Part shown: piece after piece, positions 43,401-55,500 of the stretch
How positions within the stretch are numbered: position 1 is the first letter of the stretch
How the letters are laid out: each line of letters opens with the position of its first letter
Source of the DNA: Cordia subcordata
Lineage: Eukaryota; Streptophyta; Magnoliopsida; Boraginales; Cordiaceae
DNA length: 64,000 nt
Assembly (NCBI GenBank): GCA_028554755.1
Contig: JAPTOF010000005.1
Location: forward strand, 13,118,001 to 13,182,000
Direction: 5' to 3'
The notes under the pieces: model-generated
What the model was told of the DNA's origin: nothing
Seen by the model: the letters and a program-made list of their open reading frames with translations, nothing else
Databases searched by the model: none
Program-made: the position numbers and the translations under genes

Positions 43401-46400
43401 GATAGCTTCACTAATCAAGAAAAAGGAGCAGCTATGCCTAGTCTTTAATTTTCTTTTATTTCAAATTGCAATGCAGTGGTTACCCCCTTCTTCTACATCA
43501 AGTAACCAGTGAAAAGCAAAAGTGAATATGGTTTGAGGCATCATCAACAGATATACCCTGGACTCTATGTGGGGTTTTTGAACCCTCAACAAAAAAAGAC
43601 GATACTGTCCTCAAACTTGAATGATGAATGTAACTGGTACTACTGATAATAATGAATGTACCTGGTACTACTGATAAGAATGACAGACACTTGTGCATGT
43701 GCTAGTGGGGTCTTACTGATAGGCACCAAAATACATCTTAGGCTAGAAACTACCTTAATAGACTTATCTAACCATATAATATGGATTTCACAAAAATAAT
43801 GCTACAAAAACTTCAAAATACAAACTAGAAAACATAAAACAAAAGGAATCAACACACAAGAAGGCATTTTAAAAATGGATTATCTTGTCCTACATCATGA
43901 TTCTAATGGAAAATTACAGAAATTCCTTGCACGTATAGACCTCTTAAAAATTTGGATGCCACCTACTGCAGCACTGATGGCACATCAAGTATTCAAGATT
44001 GGAACCTTTTAATTTCTACTTCCTCCGTTCCACTAATCTTGGCGCACTTTTCTTTCTGAAAGTCCCATATTCATGTCACTTTCCATATTAACAACATTCT
44101 TTTCATCCAATTTCCAATATAATCCTTATATTAATTACATGTAAAATGCACTGCAATTTTTGCTTGGCGAATGTGCAAAAGCCATCTTTTTGTCATTTAA
44201 ATTGGGAAAACACAATTCTTAGGCTCCATACCTATTAAGAGGGTACCAAAATTAATGGAGTGGAGGGAGTTAATATGTCTCTTATTAGACTTAAATCAGT
44301 GTAGCTACTGCTTAAATAGCCATTATCTTCAACTTATTTTAAAAGCACAGAATAGAGTGCAGGATAGAGAAAGATTGAAATGTAATAAGGAAACACAAGT
44401 AGGAGCAAAGGTATAATGCTCTGTAGTATCCGACAAAGTATGAACATACTACAACCTTCACTCTAGCAGAGTACTAGTTCAGATCCAACAGGTTAGAATG
44501 AAAAGGTAGGAGAGAGGAACATGTGGGGTCCCATTTCATTTAAGAATAAAGGAACAGTGTCTGCACAGATTTTCAGTAAAAGATAGGAAGTCATGCACCT
44601 TTCTGGCACCTCACATGTCTAGAGTAACAAATATCTTCATATAACTTACAAAAGCAAAATCAAAACAACAATAAATGAACATGCACCCTTTGGGAATGTA
44701 GTAAGCTAACAATGCACTAAACGTTCCAAAATCAGAATTAGAAACCTCAAACAGATAAATTACTGAGAAACACCTGTAACTAGATTTTTTCAGGAATTAA
44801 AAAGAAAAGAAAGAAAAAGAAACATAAAAGAAGAGCTGCATCTGACCTAGTGAGGAAGACCCATCAATAAGTAAGACATGTATGTCCGAATCTAGCAATT
44901 TGAGCATTATAAGAATACCCAAGATCTAGTAAGTACACATATTAAGAACAAGTAGCTATTTGTATAAGCTCCATTTCCAAAGTTAACCTCTGAAATGGCA
45001 ACAACTACATAAAACTATTCAATTTAATTCAATGGAAAAGCCCTTTGTATTGAGTTAAATAAGTACCTGTTGTATGATGTAATCAGCTTGTTGCTTAGCA
45101 TAGTAAAGTTCTGATGGGTGAAGCTTCCCAATTATAGGCAGCAGTTCCATGTCAGACAAGTAACTACCACAGATAAGAGTTACAGTGAGAAATTGCCAAA
45201 GCATTCAACATAAACAAGTTATCTAATCTGGAATTTCTAGTTTATACCCGTCACCATCTTTGTCAAGCTGAGCAAACAACTTTTTAGCAGGGGCCTCTTC
45301 TGAATCATCAGTATGATGGGAAGAATTATGACTCTCCTCGTCATAATTTCTTACCAAATCAAATAGCCCATGGAAAAACTCGTTGAAGTTAACTTTACCA
45401 TCTTTGTCAGAATCCCTTTCCCTGAATCAGAGGAAAATTCAAATGAATAAAGCATCATTTATAGCTACTCATTTTGTCAATTCAACTCATTTTGTCAATT
45501 CAACTCAGAGCCTTTGAACCAAGTAAAGATTCCATACTTCCAAACTAAGTACCAACTTAAAGAATAAAACAGAAAGAGAAAACTTCAAAAAGGAATCTTT
45601 TTCAAGAAAAGGGAAGAAGAGCCCCTTTGGAACCTTTGGTTCATGGGATGTCTTCCTCCAAGACACATTTTTATAAGATACTATTGTAAGGGATGGAAAC
45701 AAATGAGCAGCAATGAACTTTAATTTAGTCGTATAGTATCCATGTTAAATTTCACGCTATTTGTATTTATGCAATCTAGTTTAGCGCAGAAAGGTGAGGC
45801 ACTTTGCACTGTCTAGTCCACTATAATTTCTCTCTCGATCATCTTCTTCAAATCTGCAGTATTGTTCTCTTATTTTAGCTCAGCCATTGACAAAATGGAA
45901 AACAAGCTATGAGGAAACAGGTAGTGGAAATTAAGATAAATTCATTAAAACTAGCAAAGATCAACAAGCTACTGAAGCATCCAAAGAGCAAAACTATTGA
46001 AGCAAAATTTCTGTGACCAGAGTATTTGATTAAAAAATTAGCACCTTATCTCTTCTTGGCACAACCACCGAAGTAGCTTGGGGTTTGTGGTGTCAGCTGG
46101 GTGCAGAAAGCTATGATGACACAGAAATGAAAATAAATCAACATATAAAACATTACCATAAAAGAGAAAAGGAATAAAAAGGGAAATTTTTCACTCTCGC
46201 TTTATTTCGTGTTAGTCCTTTTTTCTTTTGGCTTACTCATTGAACTCCGTGATGTTCAACCAGCCATCCCCATCCGCATCTGATGCATTAAAGTGCTCCT
46301 TTCTCCACCAGCCCATATCATATCCAGAAGAACTGTCATCTGGAGCAGAAGATTACCAAGGTTTAACAGGAAATAGAAGATAAATTACAATCATATAATA

Positions 46401-49282
46401 TGAAAGACAAAATAGATTAATGCCGTGTAATAAACCAACTGTTCCAGATAATGTCCCATTAATTGGCTTGTGTTATGTAAGGCCATGATCGATTTGTAGC
46501 GGGTACTAGGGTGTGGGATGGGATATCTTCTGCTGTTTCAAGTAAGCATATGTTTTCATGAGGTGAACAGTAAACCAACCAAATTTGGTTGAGCAAAACA
46601 TTATATTGTTACAATATTGAGGGATACTAGAGGCTTAATGCTTGAAACAGCACTAGCCTGTTTTATTTATTATATCATATGAGACAGTATTGTCCCTTCT
46701 CCAATGTGGGAGAGAGACGCTCCTGTAAGTACAAAACACTACCATAATAGACATATATACATGCCCCAAGATATTAAAGGAGGACCAGGACATATTTCAC
46801 AAATGGATATTGAAGAACCCAAGTAAAATAATCTGCATATATTGAGCTGACTAATGAGATGATCTGCAGATGTTTATGCAGCACAAAAGCAACTATGTTG
46901 ATGCTGATATGAAGAATTATACTAGGCAGATATTTCAACATCAGCAATTTTTCTCGTTCCAGGGGCAGAAAGGAATCCCATGCAAGATAAGAATATTATT
47001 TCAAATTTCATCCTGACACACTAAGACAGCATACCAGCCTAACCACAAAAAAGAAATAGTTAAACGCAGATTCAGGATATTAAAACTGAATCTACTGCCA
47101 CCACCAAAAAGGTTGACTAATATATTCATTTTAATAAAAGAAAATAAGAGAGTGGTCAGGAAGCAGTGGAGACAAGACTCAGAACACAAGGCAAGTTTCT
47201 TTGAAATTAGACGCTTTTCATTTTGGAGCAGCTCTGCAGGAATACAAGAATTTTTTAAGCAAGAGAATCATATCAGATGACTCCAAGATGACACTGAGTC
47301 AAATGTTGGAGGTGTTATCGAAAGTAGACAAAGACTACGATCCTTCTACTGGTCATAGAAGATGTATTGTTATAATGAGGAAAGGATTGCTACAGAACAC
47401 TAAATTACTTTTAGACTGTCTGCTTGAAAGGAAATCTCATCAGTTGCTTTGAAGGAAAAAGAACAGGAAAGCAAATGTACTTGAACCATATACATTAGAA
47501 GAAAGCCCATAAGACACTTTATACACAACTCAAATTTGGCAAGTATCATAGTAATTTAATAAAGAAACATCACAGAACAAAACAATATAGGCTAGCAGCC
47601 ATTGTTACTTAAGATAAGAGAGAAGAAAACACTGGCAGACACAAAATGAAAATGACCATTATAGTTTGAATTTCCTATAGAAAGATATTGGTCCATTAAT
47701 CTTAAATATGGATGTTCGTGACTCAATAAAAATTGGTAGACCATTAAACTTCTGTTCATTTTCATCTTTGTAACTTGTTTTTTATTTTACAAAATCATTT
47801 ACATAACAAAATTCACCACAAATGGGAAAAGAAAAGGGGAAAGAGCATAGAATTGAAGGAATCGAACAAAAAGGCATGACAGTATGGTGCCTAAAAATAT
47901 CCACGACCAGTAGATTCACAGGAATGACAACTGTAGAATTTAATTACAAGCACCTACTCACCATTACTAAACCATATTTCAACTGTTAATGCTGTCAGTT
48001 ACTTACTTGGACATAACAAACAATTCAACAAAAACTCATAATCCATAACATACCAACTTAAAGAGATTTTTAGAACATTGAAAAAGAAAAAGAAAAAGGT
48101 TTCAGCCATTGCATGATCGGGGACTTCCACCTAAAATCAATCAATTAAATGAAAGAGCAGAACGGCCTCATAGGGTCCAAGAAATGTCAAACCCTCTCTG
48201 AGTATATTGAATAATAGAAAGAGAGGTTATATCTATTGTTTCCACACTCAAAAGACGAGTGACAAATTCCACTATTTTCATTTTTTTTTTGTCAGAATGA
48301 ATTTCGTTATCGAGTGTCTCATTCTAGCAGCATTGAAAATCTAATCTTTATCAGTCCTATCTCTATCTCTTTCAAATCCAAAATACACATTCATTATCCA
48401 ACAAAAGCCTATAATTCAAACAATTTATCATCCCAACAAGTAGTCTTTTAACTTAATATTCTATTTCAGAAAGACTCAATTAGTCTAATGTACCTTTTTT
48501 TTTCGCGAGGAAAGTGAAGTCTAATGTACCTTGCAAAAGTGCAAGATGTTGTTTCAAGCATTCGACGATCAAAGACTACCATATTAAATCATCAAGAAGG
48601 AAGCATTATATAAAATTCATATTCTATTTGAGGAAACAATAATAAAAAGGACAAAGAGAAAAAGAAAATTCAATTGGTGACCTGATTTTTTGACCCAACT
48701 GGGAGGCTCATACTCAGCAAACGAAACAAAACCATCTTTGTTCTTGTCATGAATCTCCATTTCCCTCTGCGTCCTATGCAAGACCTCTTTTTGTGTCTGC
48801 TCCAAATTCCAGCGAGTCAACTCGTGCTCACTCAAATACCCGTCTGGCGGGTCCTCATCAATCTTGGGGAACAACAACACCAACCTATTCGTCATGTTGA
48901 ACTTGTCCTCATCATTCAAGTAATCCTCCGCATCCATGAAATCCTCCCACTCGGGCTGCGACTCGTGGCCGGGGGCTTGCTGGCCCTGAGTCAACTCGGG
49001 GTGGTGACTCTCGATATAATGCTGCTCCCATTGCTTGTCCTCTCGCTGGCGCTCGATTTCTGCCACCAAAGGGTCGAAGGAGGCGTGGTGTTCGAGAGGA
49101 TTCTCGTGCGGGTTGCGGTGGTGGTGGACTGGGTCTAGTGGGGTGAAGGTGAAGTTTGACCGGAGCCTGAGGCGGCGGTGGCGGTGGCGGTGCTGTTTGT
49201 TGGTGGCGGTGTCGTTCCGGGAGATGAGGAGAAGAAGGAGCACTGCAACAGTGATGTAGATAATCACCGATGCTTTGCCCAT
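40417..49282 (-). CDS. Reticulocalbin/calumenin-type EF-hand protein of the secretory pathway, six exons
   Basis: The exons on the minus strand are 49282-48682, 46339-46237, 46110-46045, 45421-45248, 45163-45067 and 40542-40417. All junctions follow GT-AG, and together they give 1167 nt and 388 residues. Residues 5-20 form a hydrophobic signal/anchor, followed by a His/Arg-rich stretch. Six EF-hand loops are seen at about 142-153 (DEDPPDGYLSE, atypical), 179-190 (DKNKDGFVSFAE), 221-232 (DADGDGWLNITE), 260-271 (DSDKDGKVNFNE), 310-321 (DKDGDGYLSDME) and 349-360 (DSDKDGRLTLTE). The end is acidic and finishes YHDEFR, an HDEL-like ER-retention type of ending known from the CREC (reticulocalbin) family. 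The layout and block order match Arabidopsis AT5G08580. It probably buffers or senses Ca2+ in the ER/Golgi lumen. The 4.5-kb last intron and 2.3-kb first intron carry repeats. Confidence 0.93.
40543..45066 (-). other. Large last intron of the EF-hand gene
   Basis: Between the fifth and sixth exons. It contains the Stowaway MITE at 44019-44270 and a TG/CA-rich stretch at about 42110-42215. A duplicated ctggtactactgataa word lies near 43630 and 43660. No open frame in it resembles a known protein. Confidence 0.7.
44019..44270. mobile_element. Stowaway-like MITE, 252 bp
   Basis: Termini CTTCCTCCGTTCCACTAATCTTGG and, inverted, ACTCCCTCCACTCCATTAATTTTGG match the Stowaway consensus CTCCCTCCGTTCC. 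TA lies directly outside both ends (44017-44018 and 44271-44272). This is the Tc1/mariner-derived class. It lies in the last intron of the EF-hand gene. Confidence 0.85.
46340..48681 (-). other. First intron of the EF-hand gene
   Basis: The splice sites are supported by the reading frame on both sides. A + strand open frame of 83 codons at 47201-47452 has fairly protein-like composition (ALQEYKNFLSKRI), but I cannot match it to a family. A short duplication of tctaatgtacctt occurs near 48484 and 48521. Confidence 0.65.
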
Positions 49283-49734
49283 CTCATCTGATCTAAATTC
49301 TACTCTAAAATTCTCTTCTCTTTTTGATCAAGAAAAAATGATAATATTCAAAAAAAGAAAGTGTTTATAATGTATTATTTATCCATCTGGAAAGCAATAG
49401 GAGTTTGAGTTGACAAAGTGGACTCAGAATCGAAACGTGATGGGGGCTTCTTCTTGGTTGGAAGTAGTTGTTTTGATGCAAATGGTAGTAGATACCGAGT
49501 AGAAAAGCTTAAGAAAATACTTTTAGCAGATTTTGTTGGATTTTTTTGGTAAATTATTACTTGTTAGGTCCCTTTACTTTTTGGTTTTTTTTCTTTTTTG
49601 TGAGGGGGTTAAAGCTAGTTACATAGTAATTTTTTTGGAGTTGATAACACTCATTCTACCATTTTCCAACAAAGAGGCCAACTAATATAAGATCTCAATA
49701 AGTATTTTGAACCTAATAGATTAGACAAGGTTAC
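49283..49734. other. Promoter side of the EF-hand gene
   Basis: The upstream region of the minus-strand gene holds runs of A and T. No convincing TATA box or further gene was identified. Confidence 0.4.
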
Positions 49735-52510
49735 AATTAGCTAACCTATCTGTACAGTTGTTGACTTCTCTATACATATGGCTCAAAATGAAGCCCATCC
49801 TCTCTAGTTGAGAACTTCTTTGCAATCCTCCACCATGGGTCTAAGTGGACTAGATGGCGAGAGAGGACCATTTATCAACTGAAAGGCAGCTTAGAAAAAG
49901 TTTCGGTAGTAACGTCATTAACTCCAAGGACTTGACCATGCAGAAGCCTTCCTATAAGGCGACTGACTCAATTCTACTATTAGTCGGTACACCAAGGTTT
50001 ACCACAAAACCAGCCTTCCGATCACTCTATTCATCTTTGAAATGCCTACTCGCCCCTGCTAACCCCGAGGTACCTTTGCCATAACTGCCCATATTCAACT
50101 TCTATCCCCTAAGAGGTTTGGTCCAATCAATTTCAAATATGCTCTATGTTCGCAGCCCTTTAGATTGCTATTGTAAGCAAAAATCTAAAGTCTCACTCAC
50201 CTGGGAGATAACACTACTGACTACCCCATTAACTGTTAAGACTCTAGATCCACCAGATTTGTTCTCATTCCTCCATCTCCACAGATGCCATACTAGCACA
50301 ACAAACATAATACTCAAAATGAACCCTTGACGACTTAATATTGCTTGTGATCCATTCCTTCTAAATGCCAAGGAAAAGACACCCCTTTTGATCATGATAA
50401 AGAAGATTTGCCCAAATAATCTAAGCCTCAGGACATAACCTAACAATATGCTCTATATCTTTCTTAATAGCCCCGCAAAAGCCACAAGAGGGATCGTTAA
50501 TAACATTCCTTGTCACTAACTAAGCTTTGGAATCTGTGGAAATTAAAAAGGAAATAGAAAAGAGAAAGCATGGGGAAAAAATATGAAAAAATTGAAAATG
50601 GTTAGAGCCACCACCAACTGTGGCTCTAGAAGAGAAAAACTCATTAAAAGGCTACATTGTAAATTCTTAATATGTTGTAAATACAATAGGAGGCAAGCCT
50701 ATTTATAGGTTTCATAAAATGGTAAGCAAGACTAAAAGCTAGAATAATAAGGCAACTTGATGAGCAAGATTAGAAGCTAGAATAATAAGGAAACCAACTT
50801 AATTAATTACCTAATCCATGCTATTGCATGATCTAGTACCATAAAATACAGAAATACATTAATAATCAAAATATTCTTCAATACCCCCTTCATACTCAGG
50901 TGGTCTAACGGAGACCAATATGAGTTTTATAACCGAATTGCTAAGAAGTCTCTGCAATGTTGAATAAATGGATGGTGTAATGAATTCATTTACATCGAAA
51001 CTCGAACTGGAAGAATGAGAAAACTGGAACACTTGGAATGTAGACTGTACTTGAAGGTGCAGCTGCTGCTAGGAAGAAGAACCAAAAATATCAAGAACCT
51101 AGAACAAGTGCTCAAATGAGGAAAAAACCAACAACAGGTACTGAAATGAGTCAAAAATCAAGAATAGGTATTCAAATGAGCCAAGAACCAAGGATAGATA
51201 ATGGGATTAATCTAAATAAGTTAAAGGAGAAACCCCATGAACAAACAATCAAAAACACCAAGAACAACTAAGATCTAAGAATCAAGAGCTCACACGAGCT
51301 AAATAACAAGAGAGAGGTGAGAATCTCGCAAAACCAAGAAGAACAAAGAACTGAGAATAAAAAGCTCATACAAGCTAAAATAGCCAAAAATGGGTCATGT
51401 AAATGACAGTAGAATACGTCAAAAAGTTCATGTATATGATAGTGAGGATAGTAATTGACTTGAGAACGAATGCATGATAGACGAGCCTGGACCAAGAGCC
51501 TAGCTCTAATACCATGTGGAAATTAAAAAAGAAACTAGAAAAGAGAAAGCATGTGAAGAAATATGAAAAAAATTGAAGATGGTTAAAGCCACCACCAACA
51601 ATGGCTCTAGAAGAGAAAGACTCATTAAAAGGCTACATTATAAATTCTTGATATGCTATAAGTACAATAGGTGGGTAGGAGCCTATTTATAGGCCTTATA
51701 ACTTGGTGAGTAAGACTAAAAACTAGACTAATAAGGTAAGTGAGCAGAAACTTTAATAATAAGGAAACCAATTTGATTAATTACCTAATCTATACTACTG
51801 TCTAATCTAGTCATAATATAAGGAAATACATTAATAATCAAAATATTATTTAACAGAAGCAACATTTGTATGACTATCCTGCCAAAGAAAAATTTTGATC
51901 CTCTAAGGACACTTTAGTTTTCAAATAGCCTCCCACGGAAAATTCGTCTGCCAAAGGCCTGCCTACAAAGCCTAAAAAACTGATGTTACTATGAACACCC
52001 CCTTCTGGCCTAAGTCCTAGCTAATAAAATCCTTACACTCATCATTCTTCTAGACGTTGTTATTTGCAATCTATAGCAAAACTGGCATTAGAAGTTTGCC
52101 CTAATAGGCTTCTCAATTCCACGAACCATGATGCCATACATAATTCGAGATTTACCCCTCTATTTGCTCTACCAAAACATCTCATATAGCAATATCAACC
52201 AACGGACATTTACCAACCCACCAATCCAACTAGAATCTAACCCTTTTACCATTACAAACAACCCATTTATGCCCTTCTTAACAACTCACGTCCTTTTAAA
52301 GTATTACGACACATAATGGAATAAGGGGTTTCATTCATATAGTTAATTAGATCCTCACCAAAGTATCTTTCCTTAAAAAGCTTTCACCCAGAAGAGGTCA
52401 GGTTCGTTGAGAATCTTCCACCTAAGCTTTGCAACCATGGTTACGTTAACCAGTTTAGCTGATCTGAGACCAATGCCCCTAGCATCTTTTGCAAATACAC
52501 AACCTTAAGG
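49735..52510 (-). pseudogene. Decayed LINE with zinc-knuckle and RNase H regions, split by an LTR element
   Basis: Minus-strand pieces in order are these. First comes ARGIGLRSAKLV with MVAKLRWKIL (about 52490-52390), the region after the reverse transcriptase. Diverged sequence follows to 51856. A zf-RVT-like knuckle, CGFCGAIKKDIEHIVRLC, lies at about 50495-50440. WHLWRWRN follows at about 50290, then an RNase H region with GFVVNLG and HMYREVNNCTDRLAN (about 49990-49740). Frames are interrupted, so it is dead. RNase H at the end is known in plant L1-type elements. The nested element at 50535-51855 splits the sequence just before the knuckle. Confidence 0.75.
50535..51855 (-). mobile_element. 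Non-autonomous LTR retroelement nested in the LINE, 1321 bp
   Basis: LTRs lie at 50535-50883 and 51515-51855, about 345 bp each and clearly alike. The interior is 631 bp. On the minus strand the 5' LTR ends in TTTCCACA, followed directly by TGGTATTAGAGC, a near-perfect initiator tRNA-Met primer site. GAAGGGGG stands directly before the 3' LTR as the polypurine tract. GAATC (50530-50534) and GAAGC (51856-51860) form the target duplication. The interior has degenerate caaatgag-caagaac repeats and no gag or pol. The signals are of Ty1/copia type, so it would be mobilised in trans. Confidence 0.85.
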
Positions 52511-55500
52511 GGTCATTAAGTGGCTACACGTCTAACCATTGACTTAGCGGCTTAGAAAAAAAATAATAAAAAGAATAGCTTTAAGGATTCTTTTTTTGGC
52601 TAAGTAATTTAAGGATTTTTTTTAAGATACGAAAATGCGCAACAAAAATAGAGCATACAAGATTATACGTTGTAGGCCTTTATTTCTTTTCCACTAAAAC
52701 TGAAAAGTTATGTTGCAAACCCTTTTCTAATAGGAAGCGAATCAAAGAAAGTTCCTACTACACGAGGTGATTGAGATAGTGGATCTTTGAGTAACTGAGG
52801 TAAGGGTTTCACTCTTTAGATTAAGGTTAACAAATGAATTATTTCAAGTCTTATGAAGCATGTCACTACAATAATTTAAGTTATTTAGAGATTTAATTAG
52901 GTTTTTGAAGAATTAAAAAATACCGATTGAGCGTGAATTAAAGATAAGTGGAACTTTTCCCCTTTTCAATATCACCATAATGTCTTGTTTAACTGTACAA
53001 GTTGAAATTCATCTATCAAAACTAAATTATGCTCTATTGGATCTTTTGTTACCACCGTTCATGTTTTCTTTTTCCCTTTTTCTTCCTCTCGTCCGTTATT
53101 ATGATCACATTAATACATACTCGTTCTTCACCAAATCCTTGCATCTGCAGACTTGTGTTTATAGAATTTGGCTATTCAATTCGTTCGAACTCAACTGAAT
53201 AAACATGCACTTCTTGCTTCTTTTGCCATCATGGCCGTGGGCCATAGTTTCTTTACCACCTGTTCTTTTTCACTTTCAAGTTTTTGTCTTCCTTTCATGT
53301 TGTTTTATTGAATTAATCATACAAGACCTAAACAATTTTGCACAACCATTGAAAAGTAAGCTAAGGAAATGCGACCTTTTTTTTTTTCCCTGATTTTAGT
53401 TTTTCGAGCTTGAAGTTGTGAAAATAAAATTTAGCTGTTATTTATTTTATATACCTGGCTAAATAAATAATTGTGTATTTAGCCTCTCCTTTATTATGAC
53501 ATTATTATCGTTTTTCTTCCCGTAGGTGATTGTTCTTCTTTCACTCCTTTTTTATAAATATTACTATTTTCCTTATTTGTCAAAAGAGCATATTTTTAAC
53601 TTACGGAATGATCATCTTTAATTAACTTTTGAGCTCCTTGTTTCACTCACATATTTGTGTAACCATGCTAGTATATTACATGTAAATCTAAACTTTTATA
53701 AAGTTGTACGATCTTTTGAGGTACTGATACTTGGTATCTATACTATGACACATATACTGATATTATGCGCACTCACATATACTTTCACCACTATTGTGTG
53801 ATCGAGGTCCCATTATTATTATTGAATCGTACTACACTGGTTAAATAGAGTTGTAGCTCATGGTTTATAATGTGATTAAAGATAGTAAAAGTTGTGCGTT
53901 CTGGGATTATTATTGTTTTAGGATCTTTGATTTATGTCATTGGTACAAGAGTTTATGTGACCTCTGTTAAGTCTAAACTCCATTTTTTCATTTTAGATTA
54001 ATTCTTCCATTTAACATATCCTACTTTGATCATCTGTCATATATTTTTGTAGGTTAAATTCCCTTATGAAGTCCTCGTTCACTCACCCGTTCTGTCCTGC
54101 TTGCTTTCTTTGCAGTAATGACATAGTAGGCATTTTCGTTTTGGAGTTGGATAGCGAATAACCAGGCTTGCTGTTAGAAGATAATAGAATTCTTAATTTC
54201 AATTTTCTTATTTTGCTAGAATTGAAAGTCCCAAGTGAGATCTAAATCAAGTGTAATAATTGGAGAGTAAAACGTCACACTTGGATGCTTACTTTTACAA
54301 ATTATTTCATGGATTATTGTCATATCTATTGGGAATTTCATTTAAATTGTAGGTAGACACTCTAATTGAAATGATTTATGGTTGTGCGTGTTGTGTGTTT
54401 GAAGGGTTGTGACTTTTAGGCACACAACATGTCATGTATTTGGATTTAAGGGTGTAATATAAGTGATATCAGAGTTAGGTCTTAAATCACTAAATGTTAA
54501 TGGGAATGAAAAAATATGATTTGACAAGTATAGGTTTGACTACTTGTTATATTCTATGGTTACTAATGGGTAGTTGTAAAGTTGGTGGTTGAGATATACT
54601 AGAGGCTTCTGTTTTCTATTTACGGTATGAGGTTCTAGAATCTGGGTTTTAAAGTTGTGTGATTTATGGGTCACTATATTAATTCTAGGCCTATAAATTC
54701 ATCAATTTCATATTCGGGCAAGTACATTTTCCTAAATTTTTCCTCACCTTTCTGTCAATCCTGACTTTGAAGATTAAAAGATTTCGAATTTACACGTTCT
54801 GAGATTTGGTTTAGGTATTTTGGTAGTGATTTTGATTATTTATATGGTTAGAGGTTCTTTTCTTTTTAATTATCTATCAATTAATTTTTCTTTAAAAGGG
54901 TTAGGCCTTTTCGTTTCTTTCTAATTATCTATCAATTAATTTTTTTTCTAAAGGGTTAGGCCTTCATGCATACCTTACCACAATGGCGAAATGGCACTAA
55001 TTGTTCAATAATGTATGACCTTGTAAAGTCTTGGCAATTTCCTCTGTCTTTTACCAAGAATTACTATGGTGTCATAGTCTGTTCCTTCCACAAATAACAA
55101 TGCTCCTTTTGAGAACCTTTTTTTTGTTTTTTTTTCTCTTATAAGTTAGTAAAACTCCTTGGTATGTTTTAATAAAAGTAAATATAGACAAGAAAAATGT
55201 TATGTTAATTTTGATTGTTAGTAGAGTTTTGGCTGCTATGCTTCTCTCTCAAAATATTCCTTTTCTGTTTTGATATGTTAAATGTTATCCCTTTCATTTG
55301 TAACCCGGCGCGCTCACCTTTCTTTCTTTAAATGTTTGGCTCAAGCACATCATTGCTTTGTTATTACTACTTAATTTCTTCTTTTTTCAGCTTGTAATTA
55401 TTCCAACCTTCGTGACAAAATAACAACATTAATTTGGGCTGATTGCCCACTAATTTCCTTCCTAACGTGAATCGAATTGCATTTTCCTAGCAAAAACACA

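Noticed and set aside
47201..47452. 83-codon + strand frame in the first intron of the EF-hand gene
   Set aside because: The composition is fairly protein-like, but I recognise no family and no partner exons, so it is only mentioned in the intron entry.
48749..49138. Long + strand frames at 48749-49138 and 49035-49259
   Set aside because: They are shadows of the first exon of the minus-strand EF-hand gene.
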